The notes under the pieces are model-generated. The model did no database searches. It was not told the DNA's origin and worked only from the letters and a program-made list of their open reading frames with translations. Shown here in pieces: positions 1 through 6,280 of a DNA stretch of 12,772 bases. Both the position numbers and the translations under genes were made by a program. Numbering within the stretch: the first letter of the stretch is position 1; the number at the start of each line of letters is the position of its first letter. Source of the DNA: Caulobacteraceae bacterium (lineage in GTDB: Bacteria > Pseudomonadota > Alphaproteobacteria > Caulobacterales > Caulobacteraceae); NCBI GenBank assembly GCA_947501315.1, contig CANMXH010000053.1:1-12772 (forward strand), read 5' to 3'.

Positions 1-84
1 GGCTCGCCGCCATTCCGCATGGGCCGCTTGCGGCATCATGACGAGAGCGGCCAAAGCGCCGAGCAGCCATTTGCCGAAACGCAT
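1..84 (-). CDS. N-terminus of an exported protein (partial)
   Basis: Only the first 28 codons are in the window; the gene continues past base 1. The translation begins MRFGKWLLGALAALVMMPQA and runs on to AHAEWRRA. It is a classic signal peptide: basic n-region, hydrophobic core, and AHA cleavage just before EWRRA. The start is supported by GGAG (complement of 93-96), 8 nt before the ATG. The mature start AEWRRA closely resembles AEWRKA, the mature start of the HEYGH peptidase-like protein at 3299-4843. This gene may therefore be a paralog of it, lying on the other side of prfC and the Fic gene. That link rests on about six residues plus similar signal peptides, so it is a suggestion only. No function can be read from the visible part. 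Confidence 0.6.
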   Translation of the reverse strand, partial: MRFGKWLLGALAALVMMPQAAHAEWRRA

Positions 85-159
85 TCCGGATACTCCACGC
101 TGGGTTGTTGTCTCTCTCTACCCCGGGATCATTACGGATTGAAGCCATCCATGGTGAGT

Positions 160-316
160 TCAGCCCCGTTCCTTGGTCTTTGTGAACGCCACCACCGGGA
201 ACCGCTCCATCACATAGCCGGTCTCCCAGCTGGACTTGGCCAGAAACACCGGGTCGTCGTCGATGTCGCGGGCCATCTGGCCGCGGTATTTGCCCATGAA
301 GTCCTCGACGTCGGCT
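160..316. repeat. Direct repeat copy A (prfC 3' end)
   Basis: This stretch is a direct repeat of 1595-1751 at a constant offset of 1435 bp. I count six mismatches in 157 bp, with an uninterrupted identical core of 106 bp (203-308 against 1638-1743). Similarity starts exactly at the prfC stop codon and shows nothing on the other side of it (151-159 differs from 1586-1594). Weaker similarity continues to about 327. The two copies bracket the Fic gene. The pattern resembles attL/attR-like duplications left by elements that integrate into gene 3' ends. Confidence 0.85.
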
Positions 317-327
317 GCGGCGCCGCC
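160..327 (-). pseudogene. Detached 3' fragment of prfC (RF3 C-terminus)
   Basis: This stretch encodes the last ~56 residues of peptide chain release factor 3, including the TGA stop at 160-162. It reads GGAAADVEDFMGKYRGQ onward to VAFTKTKERG and matches the C-terminus of the intact prfC at 1595-3241. Protein similarity stops near base 327; upstream there is unrelated sequence (an ATG at 366 would only make a 68-residue chimera). It lacks the G domain and all upstream parts, so it cannot act as a release factor. Base changes relative to the intact copy include silent ones (ACC/ACG, GAA/GAG, CGG/CGC) and two amino-acid differences (FPVV/FPQV, DVED/DLED). That fits a fragment that was once a functional prfC end. 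It is probably a remnant left when the Fic gene arrived. Confidence 0.85.
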
Positions 328-375
328 CGGCGCGGACGCTGTTCGACGGATGAAAAACATAGCCACTTCCTGGCT

Positions 376-404
376 TCCATATTATACAAATCGAATAATA
401 TGGA
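376..404. promoter_or_regulatory. AT-rich inverted repeat, candidate operator/promoter of the Fic gene
   Basis: A perfect 10-bp inverted repeat, TCCATATTAT (376-385) and ATAATATGGA (395-404), is separated by 9 nt. It lies 18-46 bp before the Fic start codon. It is strongly AT-rich in an otherwise GC-rich window, and both arms contain -10-like hexamers (TATTAT). The position and symmetry fit a dimeric repressor site over the promoter. The Fic protein has a C-terminal helix-turn-helix-like region, so self-regulation is conceivable but not shown. Confidence 0.55.
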
Positions 405-421
405 GCGAGTGATACGGCGCT

Positions 422-1594
422 ATGAGCCATTCTGAACATAGCGGTGCGAGGGGGCGAAGTCAGAGAGCCGGGCGGTATGTCCGGCAGACGCGGGGCTATA
501 GCGCCTTCATCCCGGACGTCCTTCCGCCGTCCGATCTCGATCTGAAGGGGCCGGTGACGGCATCGCTGAGTCGCGCCGATCTCGCGCTCGGCCGACTTGA
601 CGGCGCGGTGGAGACCTTGCCGCATCCCGAGCTGTTCACAGCCATGTATGTCCGGCGCGAGGCAGTGCTTTCCAGTCAGATCGAAGGCACGCTGGCCTCG
701 CTCGATGACCTGGTCGCCGCAGAGGCCCGGTTGCGGGGCGACAGGCCCTTGGGCGATGTGAATGAGGTCATCAACTATACCGCCGCTCTCAATTTCGGCA
801 TCGCCCGACTGGCCGAACTGCCGGTATCCGGTCGGCTGTTGCGGGAGATTCATGAAATCCTGATGTCGGGCGTGCGGGGTGGGCACGCCACGCCCGGTGC
901 ATTTCGAACCACTCAGAACTGGATCGGGGCCGCCGGGGCGACACTGTCAGACGCCGTGTTCGTGCCACCGCCGCCCGAGACGGTGCCGGATCAGATCGGG
1001 GCACTTGAAGACTTCCTGCACCGGCCCACCGATCTGCCGTTGCTGATTCAGGTCGGGCTGGCCCATGCCCAGTTCGAAACCATCCACCCCTTTGTCGATG
1101 GAAACGGCCGGTTGGGACGGCTGCTGATCACCTTCCTGCTTTGCGAGCGGACGGTTCTGGGCAAGCCGGTTCTCTATGTCTCACTGACCCTGAAAAGGCG
1201 GCGCGAGGAGTACTACAGGCGCCTTCAGGCCGTTCGCGACGATGGCGCATGGGAAGAATGGCTGATCTTCTTTCTGGACTGCGTGGCGGACGCGGCGCTG
1301 GACGCGGCCCGTCTGGCGAAAAGCATTCTCAGTCTTCGGGAGGCGCATCGCGACGCCATCGTCAATGAAATGGGGGCGCGGGCAGGCAAGGCGATCCGGC
1401 TCCTCGAGCGCCTGTATCGCGATCCCTATATCGAGGTGAACGAGGCGGTCAGGGTGCTTGGCGTCAGCTATGCGAACGCCAACACCATCGTCTGGGACAT
1501 GGAGAGTCTCGGCATTCTGAGAGAGGCGACCGGACAGCAACGCAACCGCATCTTTGTGTACGAGGACTATATCGCCCTGTTCCGCGAGCTATAG
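422..1594 (+). CDS. Fic/DOC family protein (predicted AMP-transferase), class II
   Basis: The 390-residue Fic protein would transfer AMP (or a related nucleotide group) from NTP to a hydroxyl on a target protein. The core motif HPFVDGNGRLGR lies at residues 222-233 with His222 as the predicted catalytic base, matching HxFx(D/E)GNGRxxR. An inhibitory motif SSQIEG at 84-89 fits [S/T]xxxE[G/N], with Glu88 as the predicted autoinhibitory glutamate. Its position N-terminal to the Fic core makes this class II, so no separate antitoxin is needed. Residues ~325-385 look like a winged helix, usual in this Fic_N plus Fic plus wHTH architecture. The ATG at 422 has only a distant GGAG (402-405). The TAG stop abuts the stop of convergent prfC with no gap and no terminator. 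Flanking prfC-end repeats suggest it arrived by insertion. The target is unknown. Confidence 0.9.
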   Translation: MSHSEHSGARGRSQRAGRYVRQTRGYSAFIPDVLPPSDLDLKGPVTASLSRADLALGRLDGAVETLPHPELFTAMYVRREAVLSSQIEGTLASLDDLVAAEARLRGDRPLGDVNEVINYTAALNFGIARLAELPVSGRLLREIHEILMSGVRGGHATPGAFRTTQNWIGAAGATLSDAVFVPPPPETVPDQIGALEDFLHRPTDLPLLIQVGLAHAQFETIHPFVDGNGRLGRLLITFLLCERTVLGKPVLYVSLTLKRRREEYYRRLQAVRDDGAWEEWLIFFLDCVADAALDAARLAKSILSLREAHRDAIVNEMGARAGKAIRLLERLYRDPYIEVNEAVRVLGVSYANANTIVWDMESLGILREATGQQRNRIFVYEDYIALFREL

Positions 1595-1751
1595 TCAGCC
1601 CCGCTCCTTCGTCTTTGTGAACGCCACCTGCGGGAAGCGCTCCATCACATAGCCGGTCTCCCAGCTGGACTTGGCCAGAAACACCGGGTCGTCGTCGATG
1701 TCGCGGGCCATCTGGCCGCGGTATTTGCCCATGAAGTCCTCGAGGTCGGCT
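1595..1751. repeat. Direct repeat copy B (3' end of intact prfC)
   Basis: Second copy of the repeat at 160-316, forming the 3' end of the intact prfC reading frame. It starts at the prfC stop codon, immediately after the Fic stop. Under the insertion model this is the copy brought in with the Fic gene, which restored prfC, while copy A is the displaced original end. Confidence 0.8.
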
Positions 1752-3241
1752 TTCGTGCCGCCGATCCAGCGGGCCTCGGCCCAGGGCGAGGGTTCGAAGA
1801 TGACCTCCAGCCCGTATTCCTCGCCAAGCCGGTCAGCCATGACCTCGAACTGCAGCTGGCCGACGGCGCCGACGATGAAGTCCGAGCCCATCTCGGGCCG
1901 GAACAGCTGGGTCACGCCCTCTTCGGCCAGGCCGTCCAGCGCCTTCTTCAGGTGTTTGGCCTTGAGCGGATCCTTGACCCGCACGCGCTGCAGGATTTCG
2001 GGCGCGAAATTGGGCAGGCCGGCGAAGCGGATCAGGCCGCTCTCCGACAGACTGTCACCGACGCGAAGGACGCCGTGGTTGGGGATGCCGATGACGTCAC
2101 CGGCAAAGGCGTCCTCGGCCAGTTCGCGGTCGCTGGCGAAGAACATGATGGGCGCGTTCACGCTCAGCTGTTTGCCGGTGTTCTGGACCTTCAGCTTCAT
2201 GCCGCGCGTGAACTTGCCCGAGGCCATGCGGAACATGGCGATGCGGTCGCGGTGGTTGGGGTCCATGTTCGCCTGGACCTTGAAGACGAAGCCGGTGACC
2301 TCGGCCTCGCCGGGCGCGACGGTGAGTGGGACCGGTTCGGCGGCGTTGCGGGTCCCGGCGGGGGCGGCCTTGTGCGCCTTCATGATTTTCGGCGGGGGTG
2401 CCCATTCGCCGATCGCGGCCAGCAGTTCGTCGATGCCGAAATGGCGCAGGGCCGAGCCCCACAGCACGGGCGTCATATGGCCTTCGAGGAAGGCCTGGCG
2501 GTCGAACGCGGGATAGCCGCCCTCGACCAGTTCCCGGGCCTCCAGCAGGGCCTCATGTTCGCCGGCCTCGAAATACTGCGCGGCTTCGGCCAGGGGCAGG
2601 GCGTCGGGGTGGGGCACGTCCTCGGCGGCACCGGCGGGCTTGCGGGCATAGGGCTGGAACCTTCCGGTACCCATCTCGACCATGCCGCGCAGACGGTTGC
2701 CGCTCTGGGCCGGCCACCAGATCGGAGCCGGGTCGAGCTGCAGGCGCGATGCGATCTCGTCCAGCAGGGCCATCGGGTCCTGGGCCTCGCGGTCCAGCTT
2801 GTTGATGAAGGTGATGATCGGGATGTCGCGCAGGCGGCAGACCTCGAACAGCTTCAGCGTCTGCGGCTCGATCCCCTTGGCGGCGTCCAGCACCATGATG
2901 GCGCAGTCGGCGGCGGTCAGGGTGCGATAGGTGTCTTCGGAGAAGTCCTCGTGCCCCGGCGTGTCGAGGAGGTTGAACATCTTTGCCCCCCCGTCTTTGG
3001 TCGTGTGCTCGAACGTCATCACCGAGGCGGAGACCGAGATGCCACGCTCCTTCTCGATCTTCATCCAGTCGGACTGGGTCCGCCGGTTCTCGCCACGCGC
3101 CCGCACGGCCCCGGCCGCGCGGATGGCACCGCCCGCGAGCAGGATATGCTCGGTCAGGGTGGTCTTGCCCGCATCGGGGTGCGCGATGATGGCGAAGGTC
3201 CTGCGGCGCAGGGCCTCCTGTTCGAGAGGAAGTTTCGACAT
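1595..3241 (-). CDS. prfC: Peptide chain release factor 3 (RF3)
   Basis: RF3 is a cytoplasmic translational GTPase that removes RF1/RF2 from the ribosome after peptide release. The 548 residues are close to the ~530 usual for the family. G-domain motifs are all present: P-loop AHPDAGKTT (20-28), RGISV (66-70), DTPGH (93-97) and NKLD (147-150). An EF-Tu-like domain 2 and the RF3 C-terminal domain follow. The start at 3241 leads directly into the family N-terminus (EALRRRTFAIIAHPDAGKTT); no good Shine-Dalgarno is visible in front of it. It follows the peptidase-like gene in the same direction after 57 bp and may share its transcript. Its last ~56 codons are duplicated at 160-327, so this C-terminus may be of foreign origin, although the frame is intact. 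Confidence 0.97.
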   Translation of the reverse strand: MSKLPLEQEALRRRTFAIIAHPDAGKTTLTEHILLAGGAIRAAGAVRARGENRRTQSDWMKIEKERGISVSASVMTFEHTTKDGGAKMFNLLDTPGHEDFSEDTYRTLTAADCAIMVLDAAKGIEPQTLKLFEVCRLRDIPIITFINKLDREAQDPMALLDEIASRLQLDPAPIWWPAQSGNRLRGMVEMGTGRFQPYARKPAGAAEDVPHPDALPLAEAAQYFEAGEHEALLEARELVEGGYPAFDRQAFLEGHMTPVLWGSALRHFGIDELLAAIGEWAPPPKIMKAHKAAPAGTRNAAEPVPLTVAPGEAEVTGFVFKVQANMDPNHRDRIAMFRMASGKFTRGMKLKVQNTGKQLSVNAPIMFFASDRELAEDAFAGDVIGIPNHGVLRVGDSLSESGLIRFAGLPNFAPEILQRVRVKDPLKAKHLKKALDGLAEEGVTQLFRPEMGSDFIVGAVGQLQFEVMADRLGEEYGLEVIFEPSPWAEARWIGGTKADLEDFMGKYRGQMARDIDDDPVFLAKSSWETGYVMERFPQVAFTKTKERG

Positions 3242-3298
3242 GGTGGCGGGGGTTAGCGCGGACGGGGCGGAAAGTCACCCGTCGGCTAAGCCGTTCGC

Positions 3299-4843
3299 TC
3301 AGGACGCGGGAGCGGGGGCTGCCTCCGGTTCCGCCTGCCCGGCCGCGGGCACCATCCCGGCCATTTCCATCGCCTGCTGCAGAAGCGCGCGTATCTCCGT
3401 AAGGCGGTCACCGCCGTGCGGGTTGTTGGCGAGCGGCATCAGGTAGAAGACGGCCTCACCAAACTGGCCCCGGTTCATCATGGCCTGTGCAGCCTGATAG
3501 CGCAGGGCTGAGACCTGTGGGGCCAGATCGACCCCGTTCCGCAGGATCTCCAGGTCATTGTCGCTGGGGTAGGTAGAGGCTCCGCGACGGTTCCGGTTCA
3601 AGGCCAGATAGGTCCGGTAATCCAGACCATCCGCGGCGTAGGCGCGCGCCAGCGCGCGCCGGGCCTCGCTGTACAGGGATTGGCGCCGGTCAGGGTCGCC
3701 GTCCTTTTCGGCCTTGTCGCCGGCGTCCATCAGGGTCACGGCGAAGAACCTCTGCCCCAACGGTTCGTCCGGATGCGCCCCGGCAATCGGTCGCATCACC
3801 TCCAGCGCCTCGTTCGGCTGCTGCATGTCGAGGTAGGCTTGGGCGAGAACGCGCGCGGCAAAGGGGTCGCCGGGGTACCGCGCCGCCACGCCCTGCGCCT
3901 CGGCCAGATTCGCAGCCCGAAGCGCTTCGGGGACGAAGCGTGCGAGCCGCAGGTCCAGCCAGATGAGCTCGCCCTCGGCAGGACTCAGCGCAGTGACGGT
4001 CACTTCAGCGGGGGGAAACGCATAGGGCTGGGACAGGAAATTGATCCGTCCACTGACGTAGCGTCGAACGTCGTCCTGAAGCTGGTCGGGGGTCCGGTCG
4101 ATGGTCCCCGCCAAGGCCTCGACGGGATCCCGGCCGCTGTTGATGGCACCGAGGTAGAGGAACAGTTTCGCCTGCCGCTCCGGGGTGCTCATCAGATAGT
4201 GGGTGAGCGCCCAGGACTGGGCATAGTAGAAATGTCCGCGTGATCCGGTGTCGTAAGAACGGGATCGCAGGACCTGCTCCATGGGCATCCAGCTGTTGGT
4301 CCCGAGAGTCAGGGAGTTCATCCGACCCGGGCTGTGCAAGCCGATCCGCATGCGGCTCGGTGAGAGGTCCGCGGTCGCGAAAAATTCCGCGAATCCTTCA
4401 CTGAACCAGCCGGGAAAAGCCCCGTTCAGGTTCTGGTACATGTAGTGATGGCCGTATTCGTGGAAGAGGGTGTGGTCGTTCTCCGGACCGGTTCCCCCGG
4501 TAACCGCGAAGATCCGCTCCTCCCCCGCTGTGTAGAACCCGCCTACGCTCTCGGGCATGTCTGGCCAGACCTTCAGCATGTCGGCACGCCCGTCGGCCAG
4601 GTAGATGGTCAGGCGCGGGGGAATCACATCGGGATCGCGGGGCGGAAACCAGGTGCGCAGCACGCGGTCGAACCGCTCGACCTTCTGAGCATAGTTCCGC
4701 AGGCTGCCTTCGCTCGTATTGCCGTAGATGACGAAATGTTCGCTCGTGGCCTTGCGCCACTCGGCCCGGGCGGGCGGGGCGAACAGCAGGAGTGAAGCGA
4801 CCGCGGCCAGCGCCACGGCTCTCAGGATTGACAACGCGCTCAT
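3299..4843 (-). CDS. Exported HEYGH metallopeptidase-like protein with TPR-like C-terminus
   Basis: The 514-residue protein starts at the ATG at 4843 (MSALSILRAV), chosen because it opens a clean signal peptide ending PARA before EWRKA and has GGGAG upstream. An upstream in-frame Met would add 32 residues of unlikely sequence. Residues ~30-160 carry a zinc-peptidase signature: HEYGHH at 128-133 (HExxH) followed by WFSEGFAEFFA (147-157), whose Glu could be the third zinc ligand, as in gluzincin/MA-clan enzymes. The C-terminal half (~290-490) is helical with alternating Ala/Leu/Tyr patterns like TPR repeats (for example YLDMQQPNEALEVM). The tail is Pro/Ala-rich. It probably works in the periplasm or at the envelope; the substrate is unknown. 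It lies upstream of prfC on the same strand. The gene cut off at the left edge may be a paralog. Confidence 0.8.
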   Translation of the reverse strand: MSALSILRAVALAAVASLLLFAPPARAEWRKATSEHFVIYGNTSEGSLRNYAQKVERFDRVLRTWFPPRDPDVIPPRLTIYLADGRADMLKVWPDMPESVGGFYTAGEERIFAVTGGTGPENDHTLFHEYGHHYMYQNLNGAFPGWFSEGFAEFFATADLSPSRMRIGLHSPGRMNSLTLGTNSWMPMEQVLRSRSYDTGSRGHFYYAQSWALTHYLMSTPERQAKLFLYLGAINSGRDPVEALAGTIDRTPDQLQDDVRRYVSGRINFLSQPYAFPPAEVTVTALSPAEGELIWLDLRLARFVPEALRAANLAEAQGVAARYPGDPFAARVLAQAYLDMQQPNEALEVMRPIAGAHPDEPLGQRFFAVTLMDAGDKAEKDGDPDRRQSLYSEARRALARAYAADGLDYRTYLALNRNRRGASTYPSDNDLEILRNGVDLAPQVSALRYQAAQAMMNRGQFGEAVFYLMPLANNPHGGDRLTEIRALLQQAMEMAGMVPAAGQAEPEAAPAPAS

Positions 4844-4910
4844 GGAACCCCCGCTCCCCTGCCCAAGGCACAACCTTAGCTTGGGAGTTCGGTTCGGTTC
4901 AAGCCGGTTA

Positions 4911-5321
4911 TCAGGCCGCCATACGCATCCAGACCGCACGGTCGGCGGTGCGGGCGTTCAGCTTGCCCTTGGCGGCGCGGGCCTTCAGCTGGCGCATGAC
5001 GGTGTCGGGCAGGGTGCAGAACCGGGGCTCGACGAGGGTCGGATCGCAGCCGGCAGCCGGGGCGGCGAACAGGGCGGCGTTCACCTCGGGCGACCGGTCG
5101 TGGATCAACCAGGCCAGCCGGCGCGCCCGCTGCGGATCATTGAGGTGCAGCATCGGATCCTCGGAAAACAGTTCGCAACCGAGTTCCAGCACATAGTCGA
5201 GCTCCAGGTTCTCGAAACGGCGCGCGTCGCCGGGCGTGACCGGGGAGGCCTCGTCCAGATCGAACACAACGTCGTTGAGAAGAAAGAGCATCGACAACAC
5301 CCACCATCGCTTCGGGCTCAT
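4911..5321 (-). CDS. Small hypothetical protein (136 aa)
   Basis: I do not recognise a named family. The frame gives 136 residues from the ATG at 5321. An alternative start at Met11 (base 5291) would give MLFLLNDVVFDLDEAS and 126 residues; neither start has a strong Shine-Dalgarno, and the shorter form looks more natural. The protein is soluble in appearance, with acidic N-terminal and basic C-terminal halves and three Cys residues (ELGCELF, AAGCDP, RFCTLP). There is no signal peptide or membrane segment once Met11 is used. It lies 67 bp upstream of the peptidase-like gene on the same strand and could be transcribed with it. Its codon use matches the neighbours, so I believe it is a real gene. 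Confidence 0.7.
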   Translation of the reverse strand: MSPKRWWVLSMLFLLNDVVFDLDEASPVTPGDARRFENLELDYVLELGCELFSEDPMLHLNDPQRARRLAWLIHDRSPEVNAALFAAPAAGCDPTLVEPRFCTLPDTVMRQLKARAAKGKLNARTADRAVWMRMAA

Positions 5322-5439
5322 CGCGGCCCGTTGAAGCTGACCATAGGCGCCTGCGCTTGAGGTTCCGTGTGCGAACGCAGTTAAGGATTTCGCACTGGCG
5401 GCGGTGGCCGGTCACAGGTGGTTAGGGGGTGGCAGAGCC

Positions 5440-5467
5440 GGGTCGAGGGTCGGGGGTCGAGGGTCTT
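5440..5467 (+). repeat. Left heptamer array (GGGTCGA)n
   Basis: Four consecutive heptamers read on the plus strand: GGGTCGA, GGGTCGG, GGGTCGA and GGGTCTT, followed by a further degenerate unit up to the stop of the four-helix-bundle gene at 5477. It lies just downstream of that gene and is the inverted counterpart of the right array. Confidence 0.85.
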
Positions 5468-5476
5468 GGAGGGTTA

Positions 5477-5845
5477 TCAGTCTCCGACCGGTGGGCCGTC
5501 CAGACGTCGCTTGAGCCGGGTGAGCATCCGGCTTAGCTCGTCGGCTGCGGCAAGGCTGGGATTGACCTCGTCTTGCGTTAGATGTCCGACACGGACGGCC
5601 AGCAGCAGGAAGGTCTGTGTCTCAGCCAGCGAGCCTCGTGCGATCCCGATGAAGCGGGCGTAGTCCTTGCGGCTGCCCCTCTGATAGCCTTCCGCAATGT
5701 TGGCGGGGACCGAGGCAGCCGCACGGGTCACCTGGCTGGTCATCCCGAACTGTTCCGATTTCGGCATGCCTCGCACGACATCATAGACGAGCGCCGCAAG
5801 GTCCATGGCCCGGTGCCAAACCTGCAGTTCCGTATAGCCGCCCAT
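5477..5845 (-). CDS. Four helix bundle protein (23S rRNA intervening sequence protein family)
   Basis: The 122-residue protein belongs to the family first known from open reading frames inside 23S rRNA intervening sequences (IVP/S23). Family hallmarks are visible: an aromatic early helix (ELQVWHRAMDLA, 6-17), EQFG (31-34), the core SQVTRAAASVPANIAEG (37-53), then GS (57-58), F65 and ARGSLAE (69-75). Length is typical. The start at 5845 has AGGG 7 nt upstream, within the degenerate heptamer. It begins 9 nt after the TAG of DUF1491 on the same strand, so it could be translated by coupling from that mRNA. Inverted heptamer arrays flank it on both sides. No rRNA is nearby, so this is a chromosomal, non-rDNA copy. 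Biochemical function is unknown; the fold is an oligomeric nucleic-acid-associated helical bundle in related proteins. Confidence 0.9.
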   Translation of the reverse strand: MGGYTELQVWHRAMDLAALVYDVVRGMPKSEQFGMTSQVTRAAASVPANIAEGYQRGSRKDYARFIGIARGSLAETQTFLLLAVRVGHLTQDEVNPSLAAADELSRMLTRLKRRLDGPPVGD

Positions 5846-5852
5846 TCGATTT

Positions 5853-5894
5853 CCCTATTCCCTCGACCCTCGACCCTCGACCCTCGACCCTTCG
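5853..5894 (-). repeat. Right heptamer array (GGGTCGA on minus strand)
   Basis: The plus strand reads CCCTATT, four perfect CCCTCGA units (5860-5887), then CCCTTCG. On the coding (minus) strand this is tandem GGGTCGA. It overlaps the last codons and TAG stop (5855-5857) of the DUF1491 gene. The degenerate last unit supplies AGGG, the probable ribosome binding site for the four-helix-bundle gene, 7 nt before its ATG. Confidence 0.9.
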
Positions 5895-6223
5895 CCCCCC
5901 GCCACCTTTTCCGTGATGAAATGCCGCCCCTCGCGGTCCTCGATCTCGACCACCCAGAGGTCCGGATCGTAGCCGATCTGGCGCTGGATATAGGCGTCGA
6001 GCTCGCTTTCGAATTCGCTCTCGACCGGCTGCATCCACAGGCGCTCACCGTCGGGTCCGAAGGCTTCACTATAGAGTCGGGCGCGGCGGCTGGAGGTGTC
6101 GAAGGCCTTGACGATGACCGTGCCGGCCCGGGCGTCACCCTTGCGTGCGACCGTGGCGAAGGCCCCGCCCAGCTCGGCGCGGCGGATCAGGGCGGACACC
6201 CAGAGGTCGCTCGAAAGAAGCAA
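5855..6223 (-). CDS. DUF1491 family protein with repeat-derived C-terminal tail
   Basis: The 122-residue protein fits DUF1491, a family of unknown function common in alphaproteobacteria. Characteristic stretches are LWVSALIRRAELGGAF (7-22), GERLWMQPVES (59-69) and DPDLWVVEIEDREGRHFITE (86-105). I place the start at a TTG (6221-6223), giving MLLSSDLWVS, because AGGG lies 8 nt upstream and the frame has no ATG or GTG nearby that fits the family. The frame extends further upstream but reads as non-family sequence. The last ~11 residues (GSRVEGRGSRE) are translated from the GGGTCGA heptamer array, and the TAG stop lies inside that array. This tail is therefore probably foreign. The gene is divergent from the exported-protein gene at 6281. 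Confidence 0.85.
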   Translation of the reverse strand: MLLSSDLWVSALIRRAELGGAFATVARKGDARAGTVIVKAFDTSSRRARLYSEAFGPDGERLWMQPVESEFESELDAYIQRQIGYDPDLWVVEIEDREGRHFITEKVAGGEGSRVEGRGSRE

Positions 6224-6280
6224 TTTGATAACCCTGCTCGGAAACCGGACCGGAACGCGTGATGCGTAGGGTACGGACCT

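Larger units (their letters stand above)
5440..5890 (-). mobile_element. Heptamer-bounded four-helix-bundle cassette (candidate mobile unit)
   Basis: A ~451-bp unit contains one gene (5477-5845) and has ends in inverted orientation. Both ends read inward as tandem GGGTCGA heptamers. The outer 26 bp of the left end (5440-5465) match the complement of the right end (5890-5865) with one mismatch. The gene fills nearly all of the interior. No transposase and no clear target-site duplication are visible. Joining 5891 to 5439 on the minus strand would let the upstream DUF1491 frame continue GEGSATP and stop at the TAA complementary to 5422-5424. That is consistent with insertion into the 3' end of that gene. 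Mobility and boundaries are inferred from this one copy. Confidence 0.55.

Noticed and set aside
160..366. The prfC fragment read as a 68-residue protein from an ATG at 366
   Set aside because: The first ~12 residues are non-RF3 sequence, no ribosome binding site is evident, and the domain is a bare C-terminal tail. Better explained as a remnant.
19..435. A 138-residue plus-strand frame across the left end
   Set aside because: It runs antisense through the signal-peptide gene start and the prfC fragment and then through the Fic promoter palindrome; it shows no coding features.
1952..3256. A long 434-residue plus-strand frame opposite prfC
   Set aside because: It is the antisense of a clear RF3 gene, rich in Gly/Asp/His as expected for the complement of GC-rich coding sequence, and has no recognisable domain.
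5477..5845. The four-helix-bundle gene as an rRNA intervening sequence
   Set aside because: No 23S rRNA sequence surrounds it; the flanks are a DUF1491 gene and ordinary intergenic DNA.
5853..5894. Heptamer array as a CRISPR or simple microsatellite
   Set aside because: There are no spacers, so it is not CRISPR. A plain microsatellite would not explain an inverted array of the same unit on the other side of one gene.
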